Below are positions 33,301 to 43,981 of a stretch of DNA of 64,000 bases, one piece after another. The notes below the pieces were generated by a model. The model searched no databases. It saw only the letters and a program-made list of their open reading frames with translations, and was not told where the DNA came from. Position 1 is the first letter of the stretch. Each line of letters starts with the position of its first letter. Both the position numbers and the translations under genes were made by a program. The DNA is from Zopfochytrium polystomum (lineage: Eukaryota > Chytridiomycota > Chytridiomycetes > Chytridiales > Chytridiaceae): NCBI GenBank assembly GCA_025765615.1, contig JAIVFJ010000103.1:161963-225962 (forward strand), in the 5' to 3' direction.

Positions 33301-34917
33301 ACTGCGGTTTGGCCGCCGACGCCACCGCCGCCGCCACGGCCGCGTTGGCTGCGCCATTTGGCGACGCCACGGTGCAAACGGGAGCAACACGCATGGCAGC
33401 GGCCGGAGCGGGATCCGGCGGAGTGCGTGAGAGCACGATCTGGAGGTCGTCTGCGATTTGCGGAAACGGTGGGCGCGAGTCCATGTCGATAGCCCAGCAG
33501 GAGTGGAAGAGGCCGGCGAGGGTCTCGCCGGCTGGGTCGGGTATCGGTTGAAAAATTTCGCGGTCGAGGTGGGCGAGAAGCTCCTTGCGCGCCAAGGGGT
33601 CGGCTGAGGCGCGCGGAAACGCGTCGGCGTCGAGGCTGTCGGTGGGGAGTCCGAACTCGCCAATCCAGCTGACGACCTCGGTGAGGAGCACCGCAAAGGA
33701 GAATACATCGTTTGCTTTTGAAATCTGGAAAGAGGTTCCCCTTTTTCAGAATGCTTTTCCCTGTTTGGAGCAGAAAGTCCCTTTCCTTACCCGCCTGTTC
33801 CGAATGATAACCGAGGCGAGCTCAGGCGCTTTCCAAAACAACGCGCGGTTCGAGTCCTTTGCGCGCTTCCTGACGCCAAGTTTCAGCTCATTCATGCCGT
33901 AATCGGACACTTTCGCGACAAGCGCTCCGTCAACGATCGAGCGCGTCAGCAGCACGTTTCGGCTGTGCAGGTCGTGGTGGATAACGTTGACGCCGTGCAG
34001 GGCGGCCATGCCGAGGGACACTTGGTGGAGGAGCAGGACGCGGCTGCGGAGCGAAACGGAGAGCGCATCGTGCGACCGATAGTAGTCGCGCAACGATCCG
34101 TGCGGCATGAACTGTAGTTGTTGTTGTTGTTGTGTGGGAGCTTGTGAGCTTACGCATGTATGTGCCGGTGCGTGCGGTTCTTTGAAGATGGCCGGAAACG
34201 TCCGCAAGGGTAGGCTTTGCAGCAGGCGCACACACGCACAACGCGCGTACCCGTACTCACCTCAGTCACGAGCGAGAACCTTGCCGTGCCCAATCCGCCT
34301 GGGTGATCGTCGATCACGGCGCCGTACAGTCCAACCACAAACGGCAACAGCATCCGCGACTTCTTGACGGCGGAGTCAACCAAAGCCAACAGCTCGTCTC
34401 TAGAGGACGCAAGCGCCTTGAGGCGCTTTACGGCTACGTGAATGTGCTGAAGGTAGACGCCCCTGAAGACCTCCCCCAAGCTGCCGCTGCCGAGGCGAGC
34501 GACTGCTTCCAGGTTAGGGTCGGTGTGGTCGTGGTGGTCGTGGTAATGGTGGTGGTGGATGTGGTGGATGCGATGGTCCGCAGAAGATGCGGCAGGGATG
34601 AGATGCACGTCGCCTGGGCGGATGGAGGAGGCTGGCGAGAAGAGCGGTTCGAATGGAGGAGGAGGAGGAGGAGGAGGAGGAGGTGGTGGTGGTGGTGGTG
34701 GTGGCGGTGGTGGGTGGTGGTAGTGAGCATTAAGGCTGGGGTGGTGGTGGTTGCCGCTCTGCGGCGACGACAGGAGGTGGTGGTGGGCTTGGTGGACGGC
34801 GCCGGGACTGTTGCTGACTTTATGGTTGAGGCCGCCGCCGCGGTCGCCGCCGTCGCCACTGCTATTGCTGCGGAAGCGGTCATGGAGGCGCTGCTGCTGT
34901 TGCGGCGGCTCCTCCAT
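29678..34917 (-). CDS. TKL-type protein kinase with long disordered linker and C-terminal Sel1-like repeats
   Basis: Firm exons (minus): 34917-34261, 34111-33791, 33724 to about 32380, about 32150-30414 and 30337-29678. The first three join in phase 0. The N-terminus is His/Pro-rich (poly-Pro near residue 70-88). The kinase domain starts near residue 142: GSGSLGEVF (G-loop), HVAVKRLK (Lys), FMPHGSLRDYY, VIHHDLHSRNVLL (HHD in place of HRD, catalytic Asp kept), KVSDYGM (DYG), FWKAPEL (APE) and NDVFSFAVLL. Then follow ~1000 residues of Pro/Ser/acidic sequence with recurring PWTP motifs, and a C-terminal part with Sel1-like helices (EAIVWLGRAAAQGVAAARTD, IEQAQTCLQAVL). Sel1 repeats usually mediate protein contacts; kinase-Sel1 combinations are known in chytrids and protists. 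The reading frame changes near 32.37 and 32.17 kb without clear introns, so two adjacent genes or small errors are possible. Confidence 0.65.
30338..30413 (-). other. Probable 76-base intron containing a (CAG)n tract
   Basis: On the minus strand GTGCCG follows a Gln codon and TTTGCAG precedes CGG. Splicing keeps phase 0 and moves from the acidic linker frame into the Sel1 frame. The intron contains about 12 CAG triplets, which would read as poly-Gln if retained; retention leads into the wrong frame. Confidence 0.55.
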
Positions 34918-35239
34918 CTTGTCGTAGTGCGATTTGCGAAAGGGTGTGGATCCACGCAGGATCTCGCAAGCAGCACTCGGCCCGACCTATCGCAGGCAGC
35001 GCCCCACGACCTCGGCACCCTCCCCCACTCCCCAACCCCCGACGGCGAGAACGACGCCCACGACCTCCAGCAATGATGATACTGATGATGATACTGATGC
35101 TGATGCTGACGCTGATGCTGATGCTTATGATGGTGGAAGATGATGATTATGACGCCGACGGACGACGCGACGGGGCGAGACGGTGACTGCGACGGCGACG
35201 GCGACGGCGGCGGCGAGCAAGGCCGGCAAGGCAAGAATA
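34918..35239. other. Promoter side of kinase gene
   Basis: GC-rich, with GATGMT trinucleotide-type repeats at 35075-35135. An in-frame stop (TAG on the minus strand) lies upstream of the kinase ATG, supporting that start. No other gene. Confidence 0.5.
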
Positions 35240-36069
35240 GATCTGAAGTTTGGTTCGGGTTGGTTCAGCCACCACCCTGTTGACTTGAAAGCAATCCTTG
35301 CCCTTGGGTTCAGAAACTGTCTGCATGAACAGTTCTGTACATTCCTTCAAGATTTCCAATCAATGGAAGCACAGTACATCCACACAAGCCAACTTCAGGC
35401 TGTGTCCCTGCCCCACTGCTCTTTCCAGTATAGACTTTGAAGTTGTAAAGAGAGCTTGATTGAGCATCACTCACACCAAAGAATTTAATGCCAGGCTTGA
35501 TGGGTTTCAGAGGCTTGTACTGAAGAATGGACAGTCGACCTTTGAGTGCAATCATCATTTCATCAACTGAAATGTGTAGTTGACTTGGAACCTTTGTTGC
35601 ACCAGCTCAAGGAACAGATCAACTTTGTACGTTTTGCTTGTCATAGCAGACTGTGAGATCCTCTACATCTCTGAAGGCTCATTCTATAGTCTAGTGGATA
35701 TGTGGGTAAAGGACAAGTCATCAATGATGGGGAGCTCCTGGTTCTAAGGGCCAGTACCCTGGTGTTGGTGTTAATACTACTCTTTATGTATGCTCTGAAA
35801 GCACAGATATACCAACCAACAACTGTCATGAGTCATTGCTGACTCATGAGTGCCCTGGGCAAACATACAGAGATGAGTTTCCACATGAATGAATCATGGG
35901 TGCCATAGGCATGAGATGACAGGGTTAAGCCCTGGAGCGCCCATACAGGACGGAATGGTATCTGACATACCAACTTGATGTGGAAGATGAGACAGGCTTG
36001 ACTTGAAGAGGGAAAAACTTGATGGTGAAGTTGTGCTCAAAAGAGGGGTGCAATGGCAGATTACTGTAA

Positions 36070-36420
36070 GTAACAAAGAAAGCTTGGCCCACTCTGCACT
36101 AGCCTCTCTAAGTTCTCATCTCAGTAGACCCGACCCAACCTGGTCTTCACACACTCTTGCTTTGGGAAGGGGGCACTCACACAGCTTGGCCTACTCTGCA
36201 CTTGCCTGGGGGAATGCTACCTCTACTTGCTTGGTCTGGGGGCTCTGGCCAAAGAGGACTTCTAATCCACCCTGCTTGGCCTACTCTGTACTTGCCAGGG
36301 GGATCTCCTACACAAAAAGAGGACTCCATCTTCCTGCTTGGCACACTCTGCACTTTGCCAGGGAAGGTCTCCAATCCACCACACACATGGTCTTTTGGGG
36401 AGGCACTCACCTTACGACAC
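36070..36420 (+). repeat. Degenerate tandem repeat, about 60-85 bases per unit
   Basis: The word cttggccyactctgyacttgcc recurs near 36088, 36186, 36273 and 36337, each followed by cc/aggggga-type sequence and spaced 64-98 bases apart. Non-coding; part of the R2-like insertion. Confidence 0.55.
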
Positions 36421-36442
36421 CCGGAAAGGAGATATGAGGGAC

Positions 36443-37375
36443 GCAACTAGTCAAACAGGGGCTGCCCAAGGGGGAGTCTTATTGATTGTTTTGAGTTGAG
36501 AGTTATTATTGAAGAGAAGAAGGGGGAGAGGGGCAGTATTTATGGGGATCAGAGAGAGAAAGAAAGAAGGAGGAAGAAAAGAAGAAAAAAGACAAAGATA
36601 GTAAGGAGAAAAGGAAGAAAAGAACAATTTGTAAGAATGAATCATCTTTCAGCCGCACCCCCCTCCACCCAGTGTCTCTCCTGCCTCAAATTTGAGATGG
36701 GCTGAATTTGAGAGCTGGAGGCCACATCAGTGCATGGACAGAGGCTTGAAAGGTCGGAAAAAGGGAAAATAAGAGAAAATGAGTAAAAATAAGAAGAAAT
36801 AAGAAGAAATAAAGGGTGTGCCCCTTGTGCTTAGGCCCATTCAGCACAAGGAACATGTCAGGAACTGGGCAGGACAGGACAAGGCAGACAAGGAACTGAG
36901 AGGAGTGATGATTGTATTGGAAACAATAATTCACTTGAGGGATGGGACAGGTCCCCCATCCCTCTTTTATACCTTTTGAGAGTCTTCCTTGTCAAGACTC
37001 AAAGAAAGTTCCAGAAAGAGCAATTAGTAATACCATGATACCAATGATACCAATGACAAGACAAGTCAGGAAAGCAAAGAAGGTTCCACAAGGTTCCTCA
37101 AGGTTCCATGAAGGAATGTTCTAGAAGGTTCCAGAGATTTCCAGAGGGTGATTCATAACAGAACACGGGATGCTCTTTTTGATGCGGGGCATCAACACTG
37201 AGATACTTTTGAAAGAAGGAATAAGTATTCAAATATAGGAATAGAGTGGTTGTTTGTGATTGATGGGGGGCCACTATATGTTAAGGTAAAACCAATGAAC
37301 TAGCCAAGGAAGAGCATTTAAAGAGACTTCAACAGCTCAATGGCCCATGAGATTAGGAATCTCATAAGACACGTT
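36443..37375 (-). repeat. Dispersed repeat R2, copy C, interrupted by a solo LTR
   Basis: Reverse-complement match to 17300-17800: the 3' part is at 36443-36855 and the 5' part at 37161-37375, with the LTR between. The junction falls at the TGTTC present once in copy A. Confidence 0.7.
36856..37160 (-). mobile_element. Solo LTR, copy 3 (305 bp) with perfect 5-bp TSD
   Basis: Flanked by gaaca at 36851-36855 and 37161-37165. On the minus strand it runs TGTTATGAATC...CCTGACA, with the same GAA/TTC arrays and TATAAAAG as copy 2. R2 copy A shows the empty site with a single tgttc, confirming the boundaries independently. Confidence 0.93.
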
Positions 37376-38599
37376 CATTTCATCACAGAAATGAAGGTAC
37401 TTTATAATCTCCTCAAATATGTTCTGAGATATGCGGCTCATTTGGTCCATGCTTCTTGCAGTCAAATTATTATCTGACCAGTATAGATCAGCACCTTCAA
37501 GCTGGACAAGCCCTATGTACAGAATTATCCAAATAAATGACCAAACTCATATCTGGAAAGTGATTTCCAGGGCAATTCACTTAAAGTTCCAGCGAAAAAA
37601 CCCGCTGATGTCTTCCTATGTGCGTTCACATTGGTGAATTTGACCACAATATCTTGAATCTCCTGAGTCCACCGCTGACTGAAAGCCTCAATCAGCCTGA
37701 AGGAAGCCTTTTGGCCAGGGGTGAGTCTTTTGGAAGAAAGGCCCGTCTCTGGTCTATGAAATGGATGATTTTTACAGCTGCTTTCAAGATGATGATTCCA
37801 TGCACAGATTTCTGACCCAACAGGTTCAATTTCTGCCTCCAAATCCAGGTTTGAATCCTGCCATCTTCTCCCTAAAAAAACAGGGCTGTCCTCCAAATCA
37901 TATTCTTCTCCATCTGACCCACTCAAAGAATCAGCAGAGACAGCAGAATGTACAGAGACTGGAATGATTGTAACAGAGTTTTCTCCACTTTCAGTTGATT
38001 GCTGAGAACTTTCATCAGAAGAAGATCCTGAAATATCTGGCACATCACGATGAAGTGTACGACTTCGGTTAGAACGTAACCTCTTTCGATGTTATTACTT
38101 ACTTCCAATTTGTGATTCTCCCAACACAAGCCTTTTCTTCAACAAGTCTTGCAACTCCTTTTTCTTCATGCTTCTGACAACTTTTGGGTCAACCCCTCCT
38201 TTGATTGCCTCATTTCAAAGATCTGCAACAAGAGGCTTTTTGGAAAGCCCAGGTGGTCGATTCTTCACATTTCTGTCAGTTGTGCTGGGAGGGCTATTAT
38301 CATGCATGATGGTGGGTGACAATGGGTACTTGGGATGTTTAATGAGAAATTTTTGCTTACCTGCTCAGAATCAAGTGAGGTGTACTAGCTCGGCTGGCTT
38401 TGCAAATCTGATTGTCGATTCTACAAAAACGATTAGAGCGTAATTAGAGCTTAACGGGTTATTGGCGAATTTGGGGCTGCGTGTCAGGGGGGGAATGGAG
38501 AAGAGGAGCAGCTCCTGCGCGACCATGCTGCCTGTGGAGGTTGACCTCGCAGCAGAGGTTGTCGCCATTGCAGTTGTCATTGCCTTTGTCTTGGTTGTT

Positions 38600-39080
38600 C
38601 AAGAGGGAGGGAGGTACCACCACGTTGGATGGTGAAGCACAGCGACAGAGCCAGTGGTGAGGTCGGTGACAGTAAAGCGTGGGATGCGGCCGCTACCGCT
38701 GCCGCAGGTCAAGCAGCACAGTGCAGCTGTTGATGGTGAGGATCTGCAGCGCGCCTGCTGGGTACTGCGTGAGTGCGGTGGGATCGACACGTATGTAGCC
38801 AGTGGTGGTCCGGACGGGGTCTTTTGAAAAGTCGATGGCAGTTGCTGCTGGTGCAGCTGTGGGGCAATATCAGGGGTCGGCGTGAGCGCGATGGGTGGGA
38901 TAACGTGAGGATGGAGTTCCAGCAGTGGGTGCCGAGGTTGAGGCTCCAGATGTTGGTGTTGTAGAAGACTGGCGTTTGGATATTTTCAGCGAAGAAAGAG
39001 CAACAAACGCGAACACCGCACCTTTGTTGGCCAACGCTGAGTCAGAGCAAACGACACTGACAAGAAAAATGAGATGCAAC
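38600..39080 (-). pseudogene. Remnant of an unrecognised GC-rich gene
   Basis: Read from 39080 down: a hydrophobic start-like stretch (LHLIFLVSVVCSDSALA) without ATG, a Ser/Thr linker, a stop, then in the same direction TTGYIRVDPTALTQYPAG and LQILTINSCTVLLDL, another stop/frame change, then IPRFTVTDLTTGSVAV. The beta-like segments and GC-rich third positions look like host coding sequence, perhaps a secreted protein. With two disruptions and no start it is probably decayed, or spliced in a way not visible here. No family is recognised. Confidence 0.35.
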
Positions 39081-39121
39081 GGTCAACAACAAAGATGTTT
39101 TTAAAAGTGCACCCCGTATGG

Positions 39122-39193
39122 GGGTTCGTGGTCTAGTGGTATGATTCCTCCTTCGGGTGGAGGAGGTCCCGGGTTCAATCCCCGGCGAGCCCC
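39122..39193 (+). tRNA. tRNA-Pro(CGG)
   Basis: Acceptor GGGTTCG/CGAGCCC (one G-U), D-arm GTCTAGTGGTATGATT as in other fungal tRNA-Pro, anticodon stem CCTCC/GGAGG with loop TTCGGGT (CGG, Pro), T stem CCGGG-type with TTCAATC. All parts are intact. No intron. Confidence 0.92.
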
Positions 39194-40600
39194 GATAGCC
39201 CATTCCACAACCATTAGGATATTGTTCTTATCTATGCCTCTCGTGGATCGCTCCGAACAATGTTGGTTCACTTGCATCATATTTTTGATCCATGGGAGTA
39301 TTTGGGATTTGAAAGTCGTCCAGTCTCAGGAAATCTGTTGTCTCCAACTGGATAAATTCCCCCAACACCTTCGGAATCAAAACCTCCGCAGCCGCCAGCT
39401 GGGAAGTTTGATCTTTTCGAGCATCCTGTTTTGGAAGGAAGGGGAGACAAAATGGACCTTCAAAAGTTCAGTAGCTATCCACATCCAGCATAGCATCATC
39501 AGCACAAAAGGGTATTCATTGGCACATCGGCGCTCATCGGCGTCCACCGTTAATGTGCACCGATGCAAGACCGAGGGGTCGACGTGAATCGAACCCCCCT
39601 GTCACAGCATCATCAAGTTTCATGGGCAAACGTCTGTGTGTGGGAGTGATTGCGCGCTCCGCTCGCAATCACTCCGTCCTTCACTCCCAGAGAACAACCA
39701 CTAACCTATTTCCAAGCGAAAAGCCTTTGGCTTAAAAAATAGGAAAATGCAAATAATTTAGGGCCGCTCGCGCCAGCGGTCGACGCACTCGCGTGCACGC
39801 CGTGCGCACGACGCAGGTCAAAGGATGTGTGCGGGTTCAGGGAGAGTTGGAGAAATGGTTATCGATTTCGGCCCTCACTGGTTTTAAAAAAACACACGGA
39901 AAGAAAGTGGGATTCATTATGGTGTGTCCTTTGTTGTCGTTTTGTTGTTCTCACCAGCCGTCGTCCGTTGACTGACTCGATTGGATCACTACGAAGGACT
40001 CCAGACGACTAGGGGCATTTCACGGCCGCAACTAATTCACAAATTGGGGGAGTTTCCAACTGGAAAAAGAACAAGAAAAAAAGGAACAGAAAGTAATAAT
40101 CGACCGTGTTTGAGTTTTCAGTTTGCTTGTGCCAGTGAGAAGAGCTGTGGCTCTCCATGGATAATCTATCCTTTGCTCGCGATTGGGAAAAGTGAAGGAA
40201 TGCGGGGCGGCGGCCGGGAAATAGGGGTCTGCGATGAATGAGAACGGCAAGCGCGGCCATTATGACATGGTATTACCACTACGTTACTGAGCAAGTGGCT
40301 TTGCTTGTATAACCCCGAAAAGAACAAAGGCAATCAAAAAAGCAAACAAAAAAAAAAAAAAAAAAATAAATCACTCAAAAGGACTCTCGCCGTCGTCGCC
40401 TTCGACGCGCGTTCCACACTCCCCGCTGACAAGCTATACTACCCCAGCAGCGGCAGCGGCAGCAACAGCAGCAGCACGCACGCACGCAGGCAGCACGCTG
40501 ACAGACAGTTCGGGCAGGCACATCCCACCCTCAGCCATCCCATCCCCATCCATCCCGTCCATCGGTCACCTCCCGCCTCGCCCCGCTCGCCAAGAACACA
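39194..40600. other. Intergenic, with a 12-bp perfect hairpin
   Basis: 39643-39675 forms GGAGTGATTGCG / CGCAATCACTCC with a 9-base loop. Nearby (39583-39600, minus) is an isolated tRNA T-arm-like motif. Poly-A at 40350-40370 and GCAGCA-type repeats precede RAD23. No protein gene. Confidence 0.55.
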
Positions 40601-42255
40601 ATGAAGCTCACCATCAAGACGCTGCAGCAAAAGAGCTTCACGGTCGACGTGGAGCCGGCCACCACGGTGAGTGAGAGAGAGAGAGAGCACGAGAAAGAGA
40701 GAGAGAGAGTGTGTGTGTGTGCGTGTGTGTGTTTGTGTACGTGTGGTGCGCGCGTTCGGGGGCGAGAGGGCGTTGGCTGGAATCCACCAACTGCCCTCAC
40801 TGCTGACCCTGTTCCCAACGCCCCTTGCCGCGCCGTACCCGGACAACCTTCTTTCTTCCCCGCCTCCGAATCCACAGATCGCTCAGCTCAAGGAGCAGAT
40901 CGAGTCGCAGCAGGACTTTCCTGCATCCCACCAAAAGCTGATCTATTCTGGTTCGTTGCAAAGGGTGCGCGTGTATGTGGAGAGCGAAGGGAGAGAGAGA
41001 GAGAGCGGCTTGGATGGATGATCGACGATGCAGCACACTGGATAGTCGACTAAGCCGAGATCCGCACGTTTTTGGCAGGTCGCGTACTCCCCGACGATCA
41101 GACCGTTGAGGGTGCGAAAATGAAGGAGAACGACTTTCTCGTCGTCATGGTCACAAAGGTTTGATGCCTCTCGACTCTATCTCTCACCCTCTCGATTTGT
41201 GTGTACGTGCCTGCGTGGTGACTGGGCCCGACCCTTTGACGCGCACCGCTATACTAACCCTTTCCAGCCTAAAGCTGCGCCCGCACCCAAAGCAGCTGAC
41301 CCAAGACCAGCCGCCACGACCACTCCCGCTTCCGCCGCCTCGGCGCCCGCACCCGCGCCCGCATCCGCGCCCGCAGCGGCACCGGCACCGGCCTCTGCTG
41401 AAGCGGCGTCCGCCACTGCGGCTCCAGCTGCCGCGCAACCTGCTCCAGCGGCCGAAGCCCCGGCCGCGCCAGTCCCGGCGCTCGAACAAACTACTTTCGA
41501 TGCGTCGACCTTAGGTAGGAGGGTCACGAGGGTTCAACCGCATGCTGACCATTCTGACTTTGAGCGACCGGCACGGCGTATCAAGCAGCCGTCCAGAACC
41601 TGGTTGAGATGGGATTCCCCCGCGCCGAGGTCGAACGCGCTATGCGCGCTGCATTCAACAACCCGGATCGTGCTGCAGAGTACTTGATGACGGTACGGAA
41701 CCGGAACCGTCAGTCATTTTTGGGTCGCTTGGGTCCGTCCCTGAAACTCGGTCTGGACTCGAAACGTCCAAATTCCTTATTTACAGGGCATCCCCGAAAG
41801 CGTCCAAGCCGCGACTGCTCCTCGCGCACCTTCCGCTCCGCGCGCAGCATCCGCTACCTCCCCTGCTGCGAACCCATCCGCCCCAGCAGCCGCCGCAGCA
41901 GGAGCAACAACAACAGCGGCAGGAGGAGGAGGAGGAGGGGCCGCCGCACCCGCAGCCGGTGGTGACACGGGCGGCTACGTGAACCTGTTTGACGCCGGAG
42001 CCGAGGCCGTCGCGGCCGACCGATTCCAGCCGCGGCCGGAAGCCCTCGCCAACCTCAGCCGTCTGCCGCAGTTCCAGCAGTTCCGCGACCTCGTCCGCAC
42101 TAACCCGCAGCTGCTTGCTCCGCTGCTGCAGCAGCTAAGCCAGACGCAGCCCGAACTGTTTCAGGTTTGGCTTCCCCAATGTCGCGCTCTTTTTTGCTGG
42201 GTGTGTTGGTACTAACTGGCGAGTCGAACCAAAAATACGTCAAACTCCGTTCTTC

Positions 42256-42321
<66 letters not shown>

Positions 42322-42708
42322 GTTCTCAAGGCCATCCAACAAAACCAAGACGCGTTTATCCACATGCTGAACGAAGGCCTCGCCCCTGGAGGTGGCGGCG
42401 CGGCCGGCAACTACCTTGACGAGGACGACTTCGAGGACGGCGACGACGATGCGGTGATGCAGGAGCTTCTGGCGGCCACCGTCGACGACAACGGCGGCGG
42501 CGGCGACGGCCAACAGCAGCAGCAGCGGCGCTTCCCGCGCGGCGCGCAGGTGGTCAACATCACGCCCGAGGACGACGCGGCGATCACGCGGCTGACGGCG
42601 CTCGGGTTCGGCCGGATGCGCGCGGCCGAGGCGTACCTCGCGTGCGACCGGAACGAGGAGCTGGCGGCCAACTTTTTGTTTGACAGCATGGGCGGGGACG
42701 AGTTTTGA
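40601..42708 (+). CDS. RAD23: RAD23 nucleotide-excision-repair/proteasome shuttle factor
   Basis: Seven exons join in frame: 40601-40666, 40878-40950, 41079-41158, 41268-41514, 41565-41692, 41787-42164 and 42331-42708; 449 residues. Domain order is canonical. The UBL (residues 1-~75) has MKLTIKTLQQKSFTVDVEP, IAQLKEQIE, HQKLIYSGRVLPDDQTV and DFLVVMVTK. Then come an Ala/Pro linker, UBA1 (YQAAVQNLVEMGFPRAEV), a second Ala/Gly linker, the XPC/Rad4-binding STI1-like domain (NLSRLPQFQQFRDLV, QNQDAFIHMLNEGL) and C-terminal UBA2 (DAAITRLTALGFGRMRAAEA, NFLFDSM). RAD23 stabilises Rad4/XPC in repair and carries ubiquitylated clients to the proteasome. The family is usually 340-410 residues; the excess is in the Ala-rich linkers. 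Several introns carry GA, GT or CT arrays. Confidence 0.96.
42256..42322. repeat. (CT)n array in the last RAD23 intron
   Basis: A nearly pure CT tract just upstream of the acceptor, acting as an oversized pyrimidine tract. Confidence 0.9.
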
Positions 42709-43487
42709 GATTCACGGATGTTGGGGTAGTTGAGTGTGTGCGGTGAGTTGTATCTAGGAGGGAAGAGGAGAGGGTTGGGGAGGAGGGGGTTGTAGTCGGC
42801 ATCCCTATATTTTTTTTTTCTTTCCCAGTTTTTCTGTTTGCTGTAGTTGATGTCTTGTTCTCCGTTTGTTCGGCCCCCTTCGCGCTCGAATAAGTACTAC
42901 TACGTGTTTAGCTTGCGATTCCACTGATTGTTTTCTGTTTTCTCTTTTTTCGTCCTCCCTCGGCCCCACCCCCTACTCGCTTAGCCCACACAAAGCCCCC
43001 GAAACCAACACCCGTCCCGTGCAAAAAAAGCATTGCCCACAGCGTTGACTCTCTGTGCTCTCTCTCACTCTGTCGCCCCCCCCCTCTTTTCCCCAACAAG
43101 AAGTTTTCCACACCGGGCCAAGTTTACTTTTTACTTTTTCGTATTCTTTTGTGATTCTTTTGGACACTCCAATACACGTGGGCGAGGGAGGGAGGCGTTG
43201 GTTCCCTACTCAAGGATTCAAAAAAAAAAAAAAAAAAAAAGGTCTTTACAAGGGCGGGAAGGATTAAGGCGGGGTGGGTGTGCACAGCTCAAACAAAAAA
43301 AGGGAAATCACCTTATCTGTTGGTTGTGAAAAAAAATAAGTTTGGAATGTGCAGGGAAGGTGGGTATCAAAGGAGGGGGGGAACAAGGAAACGAAATATA
43401 AGCGGGACGGGCGGATCTAGTCGGCCAAAAAAAAGAAGAAGATTTTGCGCGCTTTCTTGATCTTGAATCTTTCTTATTGTTTCTTCT
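42709..43487. other. Convergent intergenic region
   Basis: 3' flanks of RAD23 and the tetraspanin gene. Contains poly-T (42810-42820), poly-A (43220-43240) and no coding signal. Confidence 0.6.
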
Positions 43488-43948
43488 TTACACGTACTGG
43501 TAGTTTGCGTAGCTGGGCGCGCCCAACGAAAAAAAAAAAAAAAAAGTAGTTAGAAAGCGAGAAGCAGATTCGCGTCGCGCGCGCACATACTCACACACAC
43601 ACTCAAAAAAAAAAAAAAAAAAAAAACCCCCAAACCCCTCGGCCTCACTCACCCGTACTGAATCTTGTCCCTGTTAATCCGCCACGCCTCTCCCAGCAAG
43701 CTCTCGCTCGCCCGCTCCCGCCGCGCGATCCGCACAAACAGCAGCGCCGAAAACGCGATCCCCACCAGCTCCACCACGCCCAGCCCCACCCCGGCGCCGC
43801 CAATGACCGAGAGCGACCCGCGCAGCGCGTCTTGCAGGACCGAGAAGCACGGGTTCGGGTACCCGAGCGCGAGAGGGCAGTCGGTCGCGGGGACGGAGAG
43901 GGTGGTGGGGGTGCGGTAGCCGCAGCATTGGAACTTTTTTTGTGTTTT

Positions 43949-43981
<33 letters not shown>

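Larger units (their letters stand above)
35240..38380 (-). pseudogene. Decayed piggyBac-type transposase gene, split by nested insertions
   Basis: The N-terminal part lies at about 38380-37376 (minus). It has a SAP-like helix (MKKKELQDLLKKRL), a Ser/acidic tail typical of piggyBac N-termini, then a frameshift at about 37525, and continues GLVQLEGADLYWSDNNL and EEIIKYLHFCDE. The central part resumes at about 35640-35310: LFLELVQQRFQ, then after another frameshift HISVDEMMIALKGRLSILQY, KPLKPIKPGIK and LYNFKVYTGK. The VDE...FKGR...Y.P.KP.K.G.K...YTGK order is the DDE_Tnp_1_7 (piggyBac) signature with its first catalytic Asp. The two parts meet where only about 15 residues of the family are missing, so ~1.73 kb (35.65-37.37 kb) was inserted later. 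No C-terminal Cys-rich domain is visible; the copy is dead. Confidence 0.75.

Noticed and set aside
39583..39720. tRNA gene on the minus strand containing a long insertion
   Set aside because: Only a T-arm-like motif is present; no D-arm or matching acceptor strand was found.
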